This document shows positions 15,706 through 24,913 of a DNA stretch of 64,000 bases, piece after piece. The notes below the pieces were generated by a model, which worked only from the letters and a program-made list of their open reading frames with translations, ran no database searches and was not told the DNA's origin. Source of the stretch: Paenibacillus sp. H1-7 (lineage in GTDB: Bacteria; Bacillota; Bacilli; Paenibacillales; NBRC-103111); NCBI RefSeq assembly GCF_022354825.1, contig NZ_CP031168.1:6387501-6451500 (forward strand), given 5' to 3'. Position numbers and translations under genes: made by a program. How positions within the stretch are numbered: the first letter of the stretch is position 1; each line of letters begins with the position of its first letter.

Positions 15706-17532
15706 TTAAGCTTCACTTCGAATCGGTTCCGGCAGCTCTTCGGCTTGAATCGGCTCTCTTATTCTCAGCTGCTGCGTTGCAAATTCACGGTACAGCGCAT
15801 GCGACTGGAACAGCTCCTCATGCTTCCCTCTCCCCGTAATGGTTCCTTTCTCAATAAACAAGATCTGATCCGCATCGACGACAGTAGAGAGCCTGTGGGC
15901 AATGACGAGAGTCGTACGGCCTCTCATCAAATTTTTCAAAGCCTCCTGCACGACGATTTCCGATTTGCTGTCCAGACTGGAGGTTGCCTCATCGAGCATT
16001 AGTATTTCCGGATCTCTAAGCAGAGCCCGTGCAATCGCAATTCTTTGGCGCTGTCCGCCCGACAGCTTCACTCCGCGCTCCCCTACTTCCGTCTCGAAAC
16101 CATCCGGGAAGTCTTGGATGAAATGATCCGCATACGCCATCTCGGCAGCCCGCTGCAGCTCTTCGGCGCTTACCTCGCGATCCATGCCGTACGTAATATT
16201 ATCCTTGATCGTTCCGGCAATGAGAGGGCTATCCTGCGATACATAGCCGATCTTGCTGCGCCATGACTGCAGCGAATAATCGTCGATCGGCGTCTCCCCG
16301 ATGCGGATCGTTCCGCTTTGCGGTGTGTAAAAGCGCTCCAGCAGCGAGAACATCGTCGTCTTGCCGCCTCCGCTCGGACCTACAATCGCTGTCACTTTCC
16401 CCGGATCCAAGGTGAATCCGATATCCTTCAGCACGGCTTCTCCGTTGTTATATCCGAAGGTAACATGGTCGACGGTAATCGGCTGATGAGCGTTCTCCAG
16501 CGTTTGGCCGCGGACGGTATCCTCCTCGTCGGCATCAAGCGTCGCGATAATCCGTTCGGTCGCCCCTACCGCTTTTTGAAGCTGAGTGAAAAAGGTCGTG
16601 ATTTGATTCATCGGCATAATGATCTGGATCAAATACAGAATAAACGCCACCAGCTCCCCGGCCGTCAGAGCGCCGGAAGATACTCTCATGCCGCCGTAGC
16701 CAATAATGACAACAAGCAGCGCCATAATAACGAAGGAAATGAGCGGAGCGATCATCGCCTGCATCTTCCCTTCTCTTACTCCGAATTGAAACAGCTTCCG
16801 GATTCTGTCTCTCCCCGCTTCATATTCCAGCGGCTCCGCATTAGACGATTTCACAAGACGAATTTCCGACAACACCTGCGTCAAGATTCCCGTGAACCGG
16901 GCCGTTTCATCCTGCAAGCCTTTGGAAATGAAATACATTTGCCTTCCGACCGGGATCAGCACGGCAAGCGATAGCGGCACGGCAAGCAGCATAATCAACG
17001 TCATCTTCCAATCAAGTACGAGCAGGATCGTTACGGAGCCGATGATGGCAATGATTCCGTTAAAAAAGCTCGTAACATTTTCCGAGATCAATCCTTTGAC
17101 GACTCCCGTATCATTGGTCATCCGGCTTATCGTTTCCCCTGTCCGGTTGCTGTCATAATAAGGAACGGTTAGCGCCAGCAGCTTTCTCCACAATCGGTCG
17201 CGCAGGTTAGCCACCACACCTTGGCCGACTCGATTTAACATGTAAATCGACAACCCTCCGGCTACCGCCTGGGCCGTAAAGGTTAACACAAGGGCAACGA
17301 TGTGGATCGGCTCGATGGCCGACAGCGAAAAGCTGTCGACCATATTTTTCGTAAACAAAGGAACTATCAGCCCGACAACCGTCGAGATGACACTTAAGCC
17401 TATCGCGGTACCGAGCATCCATTTGGATGGCTTCGTCTGCCAAATCAGCTTCAGAAACGAACGCCAGTTGGTCTTTTTCTGTGTCATAGCTTCTGCCGGG
17501 CTTTCTATAGGTCTTTCGATAGATCTTTCCAT
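15706..17532 (-). CDS. ABC exporter, half-transporter with fused ATPase (BmrA/MsbA type)
   Basis: A 608-residue half-transporter. The membrane domain with six helices spans about residues 35-330 (LGTAIGLSVISTVVGLIVPL, IIAIIGSVTILLVL, MALLVVIIGYGGM). The ATPase domain spans about 355-590, with Walker A GPSGGGKTT, signature LSGGQRQRIAIARALLRDPE, Walker B ILMLDEATSSLD and H-loop IAHRLST. All key residues are present, so it is an active homodimer-type exporter of drugs or lipids; the substrate is unknown. AGGAGATGG lies upstream of the ATG, somewhat distant. It is monocistronic. Confidence 0.9.
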   Translation of the reverse strand: MERSIERPIESPAEAMTQKKTNWRSFLKLIWQTKPSKWMLGTAIGLSVISTVVGLIVPLFTKNMVDSFSLSAIEPIHIVALVLTFTAQAVAGGLSIYMLNRVGQGVVANLRDRLWRKLLALTVPYYDSNRTGETISRMTNDTGVVKGLISENVTSFFNGIIAIIGSVTILLVLDWKMTLIMLLAVPLSLAVLIPVGRQMYFISKGLQDETARFTGILTQVLSEIRLVKSSNAEPLEYEAGRDRIRKLFQFGVREGKMQAMIAPLISFVIMALLVVIIGYGGMRVSSGALTAGELVAFILYLIQIIMPMNQITTFFTQLQKAVGATERIIATLDADEEDTVRGQTLENAHQPITVDHVTFGYNNGEAVLKDIGFTLDPGKVTAIVGPSGGGKTTMFSLLERFYTPQSGTIRIGETPIDDYSLQSWRSKIGYVSQDSPLIAGTIKDNITYGMDREVSAEELQRAAEMAYADHFIQDFPDGFETEVGERGVKLSGGQRQRIAIARALLRDPEILMLDEATSSLDSKSEIVVQEALKNLMRGRTTLVIAHRLSTVVDADQILFIEKGTITGRGKHEELFQSHALYREFATQQLRIREPIQAEELPEPIRSEA

Positions 17533-17749
17533 ATAACTTTTCCATCTCCTATCCGGTCATTTAAAGCACCAGTGATCTTTTTCTCATCGAAAGCATACGA
17601 CAGTATTTTAAACGGAATATAAACTCCGCGGTTTCACAATATCCGAGACAGTCTGCCGTGACACGAAAAACTAATTATACGGATTTTCTCCCTGTTGGTG
17701 CATCGTCCGATTGCCTATACTGTTGCTATACTGATAAACGGAGTGAACA

Positions 17750-18805
17750 ATTATTACGACACTTGAACAATACGGCTACCAGCCGTTTTTTGCCGAGCAG
17801 CATAAAGAACAATACGATGTCGGACGCATTGCGCTGGAGCATACGCACTTGTATCGGATATATTCCGAAGACGGTGAATGGCTGGGAGAGCTTTCGGGCA
17901 AATACAGGTATGAAGCGGTAACCCGGGAGGATTATCCCGCGGTAGGCGACTGGGTATGGATGACGAAGCTTCCCGGCGAGCGCAAAGCGATCATTCATGG
18001 CGTCTATTCGCGAAAAAGCAAGTTTTCGAGGAAAGTCGCGGGCCAGACAACGGAGGAGCAAATCGTAGCAGCCAATATCGACCGGGTCTTTCTTGTTATG
18101 GCTTTAAACCGGGATTTTAATGTGCGGCGGCTGGAGCGCTATCTATTAACCGCTTATGACAGCGGCGCCATGCCGGAAATCGTCTTGACCAAAAAAGATT
18201 TGTGCGATGACCCCGACGCCCTGCTTCGGGAAGTTGAAGCGATTGCGTTCGGCATTCCCATCTACACGGTGAACAGCCTGGAAGAGAACGGGACCGCTGC
18301 TATCGCGGACACCCTCAGCCCGGGTGAAACCATTGCTTTGATGGGCTCCTCCGGCGCGGGAAAATCGACGCTGTTGAACAGTCTCTACGGGGAGCAGCGG
18401 CAAAAGACGGGAGGCGTGCGCGAAGGCGACGACCGCGGAAAGCATACGACGACGCACCGCGAGCTCGTGGTGCTGCCAAGCGGTGCCATTATCATCGACA
18501 CGCCGGGCATGCGCGAGCTGCAGCTATGGGAAGGAAGCGGCGCCATCGACGTCGCTTTTCAGGATATCGATACGCTGGCCGCAAGCTGCCGCTTCAGCAA
18601 CTGCGGACATCGCAAGGAGCCCGGCTGTGCGATTCAGGCCGCTTTGGCGGACGGCTCACTGGATCGCGGACGGTTCTCCAGCTACCTGAAGCTGCAAAAG
18701 GAGCTGGCTTATATGGAACGCAAAGCCGACGCAGCCGCTGCCCGTGTGGAGAAGGACCGGTGGAAAAAAATTCACAAGGACATGAAGGCGCGGGGCAACC
18801 GCTAA
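17750..18805 (+). CDS. rsgA: RsgA-type ribosome small-subunit GTPase, apparent ATT start
   Basis: A circularly permuted GTPase that assists 30S maturation. The order is an OB fold (GRIALEHTHLYRIYSEDGEW), then G4 (LTKKD), the G1 P-loop GSSGAGKST, the G2 region and G3 DTPG. It ends in the zinc motif CRFSNCGHRKEPGC and a basic helix. Coding similarity extends upstream to TTLEQYGYQPFFAEQHKEQY. In that frame the only codons between the TGA at 17744 and this segment are ACA, ATT, ATT, ACG, and GGAG sits six bases before the ATT at 17750. The first conventional start, TTG at 17849, would remove OB strand 1 and has no binding site. ATT at 17750 (or 17753) is therefore inferred, giving 351 (or 350) residues. 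A second, chromosomal rsgA is likely elsewhere. Confidence 0.82.
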   Translation: MITTLEQYGYQPFFAEQHKEQYDVGRIALEHTHLYRIYSEDGEWLGELSGKYRYEAVTREDYPAVGDWVWMTKLPGERKAIIHGVYSRKSKFSRKVAGQTTEEQIVAANIDRVFLVMALNRDFNVRRLERYLLTAYDSGAMPEIVLTKKDLCDDPDALLREVEAIAFGIPIYTVNSLEENGTAAIADTLSPGETIALMGSSGAGKSTLLNSLYGEQRQKTGGVREGDDRGKHTTTHRELVVLPSGAIIIDTPGMRELQLWEGSGAIDVAFQDIDTLAASCRFSNCGHRKEPGCAIQAALADGSLDRGRFSSYLKLQKELAYMERKADAAAARVEKDRWKKIHKDMKARGNR

Positions 18806-18852
18806 TCGGACTGTTGACCGGTGACAGGTGTTTCCAGCCCGTGCCAACATGC

Positions 18853-18892
18853 AAAAACCCAGGTACCGATTGACTATCGGACCTGGGTTTTA
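18853..18892. terminator. Bidirectional intrinsic terminator
   Basis: AAACCCAGGT (18855-18864) pairs with ACCTGGGTTT (18881-18890), and inner CCGAT/ATCGG extends the stem. There are T runs on both strands, so it serves the rsgA-like gene (plus) and the three-gene minus-strand unit ending at 18910. Confidence 0.85.
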
Positions 18893-18909
18893 TTCGTGCA
18901 CTTGTAGCT

Positions 18910-19449
18910 TTATCTGAGCTTTAATCCCACTCTTACTCCATGCTCCTCGAACGCTACTCCCCGCACCCCTGCCGGTTTGGGAACATAGTCGTTGAGCTCG
19001 ATTTGAAGCGGCTCCAGCTGAAACCATGAGGACGGAACCGTTATTTGCTTGATCTGTGTCGCTGTGTGCTCCGCCGTCATATAAGGCTCCCGCCACGACA
19101 TGGCAAAATACATTCTTGCTCCGAACGTCCACTGGTGCTTATACAGAACATTGACATCTGCAATCCACTGATTTCCCTCAAGAGAGAACTGGGCACCGGT
19201 GATCTGCAGATCCGGATTGATCTGCGACCGGGCGGCCAGCGACTTCTTCAGCAGGCTGTTCACTTCGGCTTCCGTCAGCTGCACTTCCAGCTTGCGGCTT
19301 GTCAGCATGTCGGCCAGCTTACTGCGAATTTGCAGCTCGGAGTAAGCCAAATCCAGCGGCCGTTCCGGCTGAGCATACCAGTATCCCAAAGCCAGCAGCA
19401 GCGCACAGCATACACATAGCGTTACGATTCCGCGAAACAGCTTTCCCAT
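18910..19449 (-). CDS. Small membrane-anchored protein, YpmS/DUF2140-like architecture
   Basis: A 179-residue protein. Residues 6-28 (RGIVTLCVCCALLLALGYWY) form one N-terminal membrane anchor, and the rest is predicted outside the membrane. The order is membrane anchor, LTEAEVNSLLKKSLAARSQI, then beta strands GAQFSLEGNQWIADVNVLY and KQITVPSSWFQLEPLQIELN. It recalls YpmS (DUF2140), but I cannot confirm membership. It is the last gene of a unit with the hydrolase and helicase upstream. Function is unknown. Confidence 0.6.
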   Translation of the reverse strand: MGKLFRGIVTLCVCCALLLALGYWYAQPERPLDLAYSELQIRSKLADMLTSRKLEVQLTEAEVNSLLKKSLAARSQINPDLQITGAQFSLEGNQWIADVNVLYKHQWTFGARMYFAMSWREPYMTAEHTATQIKQITVPSSWFQLEPLQIELNDYVPKPAGVRGVAFEEHGVRVGLKLR

Positions 19450-19492
19450 TTCCCCTCATTCGGCTCCTCTCCGGATCCTCTTCCCAAGCAGG

Positions 19493-20911
19493 CTATTGCG
19501 GCTTCGGCTTATTCTGCTTTTCCTTGAGCCAGCGCGGGGCCCCTTTGTTTTTGCGGTCCCGCTCGCGCTCTGGCTTGCGCTTATCGGAAATCGGCGACGA
19601 TTTCGCAGCCGGCTGAACCTTCGCGGATATCCGCGCCTTCGGCTCGCCCGTTCTGGCTCCGCCACTCCGTCCGCCTTCGGCGGCAGCTTCGCGCTGACTT
19701 GCAGCGGTGCTGCGCAAGCCCGCCGCAGGCTCGACCCGGACCCGGTTCGCCGAGGATCTAGGGCCGCCTCTTTGCTGTCCGGCATCGATGACTTTCCCCT
19801 GGTACATGTCCTTCTCATCTATCGGAACTCCAAGAGCCTTGGAGAACTTGGCAATGATAAACCGCTCTTTATGGGTAATGATCGAGATCGCGGTCCCCTT
19901 CTTACCCATACGCCCCGTACGGCCGACACGATGAACGTAATGATCGGCGTCGATCGGTGGGTCCAGGTTAATAACATGAGTAACATGAGGAATATCCAGC
20001 CCCCGGGCCGCAATATCCGTTGCCAGCAGCAGCTGGAATTTGCCGTTGCGGAACGACTGCATCACCTTGGCCCGCTCCTGCTTCCCGGCCTCCCCATACA
20101 GCGCTTCGATCGATAATCCGACATAGCGGAGCTTCTCGACGACCTCGGCCACGTCCTCGGTTTCGTTAATGAACACGATAGCCGCAGGAGGGTTGTACAA
20201 TCGGACGATACGGCGAAGCGTATCGATTTTGTCCCGCTCCTCGCATACGAAATACATGTGCTCCAATGTTTGCGAGGTTCGCTGCTCCGGATTCACCTGC
20301 ACATAGGCAGGCTCGTTCATCCACCGGTCGATGACATCCCGGACCGGCTCTGGCATCGTAGCGGAGAAAAACAGCACCTGGCGGTCGCGAAGCATCCCTT
20401 TGAATATGGCCTCGACTTCGTTCATCGATCCGAGGTCGAATACTTGATCGACTTCGTCTACGACGGCGCACTTCACATAATGCATGCTCAGCTTACGCAG
20501 CTTGAGCAGCTCCATCACACGCCCCGGCGTGCCGACAACGACCTGCGGCCGCAGCTTCAACCGGTCGATCTGCCTGCTGATGGCAGCTCCGCCGATCAAC
20601 GATTGAACCCGGATTCCGCTGCCCTCCGTCAGCTGCTCCAGCGTTTGCAGAATTTGTATGCCAAGCTCGCGGGTAGGAACAAGCACAATCGCTTGAACCT
20701 CCTTCGAGGACTTGTCTATTTTATGTAGTAACGGCAGCGTATAAGCCAACGTTTTGCCTGATCCGGTCTGCGACTGAGCGACGACGTCCCTGCCCTCCAT
20801 AATGACCGGAATCGCTTCCGCCTGAATCGGCGAAGGCGTCACAATGTCCAGCTCCTGCAACCGGCGCACGTAAAAATCTTCAATAGGTAACGAAGCAAAA
20901 CCGCTATTCAT
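19493..20911 (-). CDS. DEAD-box-family RNA helicase with DEVD motif II
   Basis: A 472-residue helicase. The Q motif is TPSPIQAEAIPVI and motif I is AQSQTGSGKT. Further motifs are PTRELG, TPGR, motif II DEVD (normally DEAD), motif III SAT, ATDIAARGLDI and HRVGRTGR. RecA domains cover about residues 10-370; after that comes a Gly/Ser/Arg/Lys-rich basic tail that probably binds RNA. The composition resembles cold-shock helicases CshA/CshB and YfmL of Bacillus, which remodel ribosomal or mRNA structures. The Ala-to-Val change leaves the catalytic Asp-Glu intact. It lies 47 bp downstream of the hydrolase gene in the same direction. Confidence 0.9.
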   Translation of the reverse strand: MNSGFASLPIEDFYVRRLQELDIVTPSPIQAEAIPVIMEGRDVVAQSQTGSGKTLAYTLPLLHKIDKSSKEVQAIVLVPTRELGIQILQTLEQLTEGSGIRVQSLIGGAAISRQIDRLKLRPQVVVGTPGRVMELLKLRKLSMHYVKCAVVDEVDQVFDLGSMNEVEAIFKGMLRDRQVLFFSATMPEPVRDVIDRWMNEPAYVQVNPEQRTSQTLEHMYFVCEERDKIDTLRRIVRLYNPPAAIVFINETEDVAEVVEKLRYVGLSIEALYGEAGKQERAKVMQSFRNGKFQLLLATDIAARGLDIPHVTHVINLDPPIDADHYVHRVGRTGRMGKKGTAISIITHKERFIIAKFSKALGVPIDEKDMYQGKVIDAGQQRGGPRSSANRVRVEPAAGLRSTAASQREAAAEGGRSGGARTGEPKARISAKVQPAAKSSPISDKRKPERERDRKNKGAPRWLKEKQNKPKPQ

Positions 20912-20958
20912 AGAACTCCCCCTTCATAAAAGCATCATACCAATGGATAACCGGAACA

Positions 20959-21942
20959 TCAAGCCTTCTCCAGCCTTTCCAGCTTGCGGGCAATCCAGGC
21001 AAACACCGCATCGAGTGCTTGTTCATCCGCTTCCCGCGGAAACCGGTGCTCCAATCCTTCATACAGCTCCATCGCATATTCCTTGCCTGCCCTCTCGAGC
21101 CCCTCGGCAAGCTTGCGGGCTTGCGCTACTCCCACTTGCTGATCGGCCGTTCCATGAACGATCATGATCGGCACCTGCAGCCGGTCGAGCCAGTATACGG
21201 GGGACCGGTCCTCATACGCCTCGCTCTGCTTGCGGGGGTGGCCTACGACCCGCTTCAGCATGCGGCGCAAATCGACGCGCTCCTCATACGTATCGAACAA
21301 ATCGCTGACCCCGCCCCAGACGACGACCGGCCCGGCCAGCGGACACTGCCTGGCCGCAAGCATCGCCATCAATGCGCCGCGGGAAAAACCGATCAGCGGA
21401 ATCCGTCCGGGCGTCACCTCCGGCAGCGATTGCATGAGCGTAATCGCATGAAATACGTCGTACCGGTCCTCACCTCCGAAATCCTCTCTTCCTTCGCCTC
21501 CTTCGTTACCGCGGTAAAACGGAGCAAACACGGCATAGCCCCGCTTGGCCATCGACATGATGCGCCGTTTGCGAACCATTCCGACTTTGCGAATGCCTCC
21601 GCGGCAATAAATAAGCCCCGGACATGGCTCGGCCGAGGCATGCTCCGGTACGGCGAGGTAGCCCTTTACCTTCAAGCCCTCGCTAGCGTAGGTAAGAACA
21701 TAAAGCTGAACGCCTTTGATCAAGCTGCGCAGCTGCTCTCTTGCCAGCAGCTTGCCGTTCTGCGATTCCAGCAGCGTGCCCTGCTGTTCGCTCATTGAAG
21801 CATGCGAGCCTTGAATCGCCGCATCTCCAAATCCTGATTCATCTTCAGCGTCCTTAGTCCATCCTATGCTGGAAGAAGCAGGTAAAGAAGCATCGTATGC
21901 TAACGTTTGATTCGGGTTTTCCAATGACGTATCATAGTTCAT
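20959..21942 (-). CDS. Alpha/beta hydrolase of the S9 (prolyl oligopeptidase-like) family
   Basis: A protein of 327 residues. The ATG at 21942 is chosen because GGGGAGGA lies eight bases upstream; a reading from 21969 lacks a site. The N-terminal 70 residues are unusual: low similarity and Ser/Ala/Asp-rich. The hydrolase domain has KGYLAVPEH, the oxyanion-side YCRGGIRKVG, nucleophile Ser in IGFSRGALM, Asp in VHGTADQQVG and His in GLEHRFPRE. Peptidase or esterase substrate is unknown. It is the first gene of the hydrolase-helicase-membrane protein unit. Confidence 0.82.
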   Translation of the reverse strand: MNYDTSLENPNQTLAYDASLPASSSIGWTKDAEDESGFGDAAIQGSHASMSEQQGTLLESQNGKLLAREQLRSLIKGVQLYVLTYASEGLKVKGYLAVPEHASAEPCPGLIYCRGGIRKVGMVRKRRIMSMAKRGYAVFAPFYRGNEGGEGREDFGGEDRYDVFHAITLMQSLPEVTPGRIPLIGFSRGALMAMLAARQCPLAGPVVVWGGVSDLFDTYEERVDLRRMLKRVVGHPRKQSEAYEDRSPVYWLDRLQVPIMIVHGTADQQVGVAQARKLAEGLERAGKEYAMELYEGLEHRFPREADEQALDAVFAWIARKLERLEKA

Positions 21943-22076
21943 TGATTGAGTCCTCCCCTGCCCGGCCATCTCAACGAATTGCCGTCCCTTATTTTGACAG
22001 ACGCATCATCGTGCGCTAGACTTACAATCATTACAATAAAATATTTCTTTATTATGTTCTGAAAGGTGGAGCTTCT

Positions 22077-22340
22077 ATGAATCCCCAGGTTCAAAGCGAA
22101 TTCGAAGCGCTGGTCGAAAAATTCACCGAGCTTCTGACAGGCCATTCCTCGCCAGAAATGGTGGAAAAAATAAAAATGTGGTCCGTCTACAGCCATATTC
22201 ACCGATCGATGCCGGCATTGACCAGCCATTGGAACCAGGCTCATCCGGAAGGCAAGGCGGCGATTCGCGAATTGTTCGAAGAGGTTCGCTCGCTCAATCT
22301 CGAGCTGAAGGAACGCAACAAAAGCACGGAGCAGGAATAA
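22077..22340 (+). CDS. yusU: DUF2573 family protein (YusU-like)
   Basis: An 87-residue helical protein, with FEALVEKFTELLTGHSSPEM, KIKMWSVYSHIHRSMPALTS and HWNQAHPEGKAAIRELFEEV. The whole sequence follows the YusU/DUF2573 pattern of Bacillales. Function is unknown. AAAGGTGG precedes the ATG. It is a single-gene unit; the 150 bp downstream contain a GC-rich inverted repeat around 22385-22430 (GGAGGAGCC and GGCTCCTTC) that probably terminates it. Confidence 0.8.
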   Translation: MNPQVQSEFEALVEKFTELLTGHSSPEMVEKIKMWSVYSHIHRSMPALTSHWNQAHPEGKAAIRELFEEVRSLNLELKERNKSTEQE

Positions 22341-22490
22341 TCACCCTACATAGTTGAAGAGGTACCTGCACGAAACCGTCCCGCGGAAAGAGGAGGAGCC
22401 TTGGACTTAGGATGTCGAAGGCTCCTTCTTGGTTTCACCGCCAATTCCTAGCTTGCGAGCTCATCCCCTCTATTTCAGGATGACACAATA

Positions 22491-23264
22491 TCACTTCTTG
22501 TTCAGCACCTTGTAAGCCACCTTATCGAAGGCACGGGGAAACAGCTGGAACAGCTTCACGCCCACTCCCGCCATAAGAGGCATATCGATCTCGGGGATGC
22601 GCCGTTCGATGGCGTGCAGCACCCGGTCAGCCACCTTATCCGGCTTCAGCATAAACCACCGGACGTTGTTTACATAGTTGCCCGTAGGATCAGCTTTGTC
22701 GAAGAAGGGTGTATCGATCGGCCCAGGATTGATGGCGGACAAATAAACGCCGGTACCCACCAGCTCCTGACGCAAGCAGTTCGTAAAGCCGAGCACCGCA
22801 TGCTTGGTTGCGGAATAGCCTGACGATTTGGCGGAACCGATCTTGCCGGCCATGGACGCAATATTGACAATATGCCCGCCGCCTGCTTTCAGCATATGGG
22901 GCAGTACCGCTTTCGTACAGCGAACCGTCCCCATGTAATTGACATTCATCATATCTTCAAACTGCTCCAAAGGCGCGTCGACAAACCGCTCGAATATGCC
23001 GTACCCCGCATTGTTGATGAGCATGTCGATCCGTCCGTACTGCTCGATGACTTGTTCCATCGTCTGCATCACCTGCCCCGTCGAAGTCACATCGATCCGG
23101 TACACTCCGCACGGGCCTTGCAAAGAGGCGGCAACGGCTTCGAGCTTATCGGTCGATCGCGCCATAAGCACCGGGACCGCTCCACGCTGAGACAGCTTTT
23201 GTGCCATTATTGCGCCGATCCCGCTGGAAGCTCCGGTAATAACGGCAACCTTGCCAGTAAACAT
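22491..23264 (-). CDS. Short-chain dehydrogenase/reductase (YqjQ-like)
   Basis: A 257-residue classical SDR. The cofactor motif is TGASSGIG at residues 10-17 and NNAG follows. The catalytic Ser lies in IVNIASMAGKIG and YSATK supplies Tyr and Lys. The pattern PGPIDTPFFD and a C-terminal LFQLFPRAFDKVAYKVLNKK resemble B. subtilis YqjQ. It is a putative NADP-dependent oxidoreductase; the residues after strand 2 (MARSTDKLE) favour NADPH. Substrate is unknown. A good ATG is preceded by GGGGGAA. Confidence 0.85.
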   Translation of the reverse strand: MFTGKVAVITGASSGIGAIMAQKLSQRGAVPVLMARSTDKLEAVAASLQGPCGVYRIDVTSTGQVMQTMEQVIEQYGRIDMLINNAGYGIFERFVDAPLEQFEDMMNVNYMGTVRCTKAVLPHMLKAGGGHIVNIASMAGKIGSAKSSGYSATKHAVLGFTNCLRQELVGTGVYLSAINPGPIDTPFFDKADPTGNYVNNVRWFMLKPDKVADRVLHAIERRIPEIDMPLMAGVGVKLFQLFPRAFDKVAYKVLNKK

Positions 23265-23399
23265 CGTTCATTCCCCCGTGAACTAGAGTAATCATACCTT
23301 TCGCATTATCTGATTGCGGTCATCCGCTAATTAGCAAAAAAAGCGGATCGCTGTTCCTTGTCCGGAAAGCTCCCCGCTTACTATTGTAATCTATTTGAT

Positions 23400-23858
23400 T
23401 TAGACGATCAAAACCTGAATGTCCAGCTCCCCGATTCCCTCCATAATAAGTGGGATCGTCAATGCTTTCTTAGGCAAAAATCCTGCGGAGTTCGCGGAAT
23501 GAAGCAGCTTCGGCGGTGTTATATCCACCTTAACGCCCTGATTGTACAGCATCGTGCTTGCATTGCCGCTGATCATATTGCCGAGCTCCGAGATTGCGCT
23601 CTTGCTCATTTCATCCATCTCGGTAATCGTAAAGCCCCCCATCATGGCGGAGACCATCTTCAAAGCCACATCTTCATGCAGACCGAACACGATATCGCCT
23701 TGCATTTGGCCTGTCATTCCGATTTGAATCCATATGTATTTCTCGACGAACTTAACATCCTTTATCCCTAGCTGCCCCGTTGAAGGCCGGATACTGGCGA
23801 CCTGCTCGATAACGATCCTTGCCGATTCCAAAAAAGGATTAATATATTCTGCCTTCAT
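23400..23858 (-). CDS. cheX: CheX-type CheY-P phosphatase
   Basis: A 152-residue protein of the CheC/CheX/FliY family. The phosphatase signature is ExxN: Glu91 and Asn94 in SAISELGNMISGNA, one copy as expected for CheX rather than CheC. The beta strands TGQMQGDIVFGL and LTIPLIMEG fit. AAAGGAG precedes the ATG at 23858. Members dephosphorylate CheY-P to adapt motility. No other chemotaxis genes are near; B. subtilis has no CheX, so this lineage differs. A strand-neutral, orphan locus. Confidence 0.85.
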   Translation of the reverse strand: MKAEYINPFLESARIVIEQVASIRPSTGQLGIKDVKFVEKYIWIQIGMTGQMQGDIVFGLHEDVALKMVSAMMGGFTITEMDEMSKSAISELGNMISGNASTMLYNQGVKVDITPPKLLHSANSAGFLPKKALTIPLIMEGIGELDIQVLIV

Positions 23859-24130
23859 AAGGTGAACGTTCTCCTTTGCGATAATCTCGCACAACATTCA
23901 TAGGTCCTAAATCTCCTTCATTATACCTAAAATTCGACAATAAGTATACATTTTTTGCTTGTGAAGCCGTAAAATAGGACCTTCATCCCATCTTTCGATC
24001 CCTTGTTTGAAACCACCGGATGCAGACCCTTCCTTCTTATAGAATAAATATGCAAAAGTTAGGAAAACTACCCTTATTACAGGCAATTCCCCCATATATC
24101 CACATTTGCATCCAGAAGGAGGAGCTTTCT

Positions 24131-24898
24131 TTGCCGGACCATAATACCAATGAACCGCAAAGCAATTCCAGGCGTAAATTTCTGAAGTATTCCGGGGTGG
24201 CCCTCGGCGGCGTCGTCGTCGGCGGTGTTGTAGGAACTGCCATCACCAAAGGCTTTAATAGAACCGTAGAGCCTTCCAAGCAGCCGGAAACAACCCCTAT
24301 CCAGCCTGCCGCGGACTATAATCAGGCGCTGATGTTTTTCAACCAGGAGCAGTTCCGTTTGACGGAAGCGATAACCGAGCGTATTTTCCCCAAAGACGAG
24401 CTGGGACCAGGCGCGAAGGAGCTGGGAGTCGCTTATTTCATCGACCATCAGCTGGGCGGACAATGGGGCATCAATGCTAGAGATTACATGATGGGACCTT
24501 TTCAGGCAGGCGAGGTGACACAGGGGAATTTCCCGAATGTAAGACGTCATGAGCTGTTTACGATGGGACTGCAAGGGATCCAAAATTTAAGCCAGAGCAA
24601 ATACAAGAAATCGTTCCTCGATCTGGGAGAAGCCGAGCAGGACGAGGTGCTGAAGGCGATGGAGGCCGGCAACGATATTAAGCTGTACGGGTCGACGGGA
24701 CCTGTCTTTTTCAAAATGCTTCAGAACTTCACCATGGAAGGCGTCTACTCCGATCCGTTGTATGGCGGCAACAAAAATATGATGGGATGGAAAATGAAAA
24801 ACTACCCCGGTAACCAAATGAGCTATCTTGATGTCATCGACAAAAAAGAATTCGTGAAGATGGAACCGCAAAGCCTGCGCGACCATCTGAGCCACTAG
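24131..24898 (+). CDS. Gluconate 2-dehydrogenase subunit 3-like protein, Tat signal
   Basis: A 255-residue exported subunit. The TTG at 24131 is selected because AAGGAGGAG stands directly upstream. The N-terminus carries a twin-arginine motif, SRRKFLKYSG (Arg14-Arg15), then a glycine-rich hydrophobic stretch GVALGGVVVGGVVGTAITKG. The body (FNQEQFRLTEAITERIFPKD, GVAYFIDHQLGG, GVYSDPLYGGNKNMMGW) is characteristic of the small gamma subunit of membrane-bound gluconate, sorbitol or glucose dehydrogenases. That subunit carries the large flavoprotein through the Tat system as a folded complex. The next gene is that flavoprotein, followed by tatC and tatA. Confidence 0.88.
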   Translation: MPDHNTNEPQSNSRRKFLKYSGVALGGVVVGGVVGTAITKGFNRTVEPSKQPETTPIQPAADYNQALMFFNQEQFRLTEAITERIFPKDELGPGAKELGVAYFIDHQLGGQWGINARDYMMGPFQAGEVTQGNFPNVRRHELFTMGLQGIQNLSQSKYKKSFLDLGEAEQDEVLKAMEAGNDIKLYGSTGPVFFKMLQNFTMEGVYSDPLYGGNKNMMGWKMKNYPGNQMSYLDVIDKKEFVKMEPQSLRDHLSH

Positions 24899-24913
24899 CA
24901 AGGAGGAACGATT

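Noticed and set aside
17849..18805. TTG start for the RsgA-like protein
   Set aside because: It lacks a ribosome binding site and would remove about 33 residues, including the first OB strand, although the upstream frame is clearly coding.
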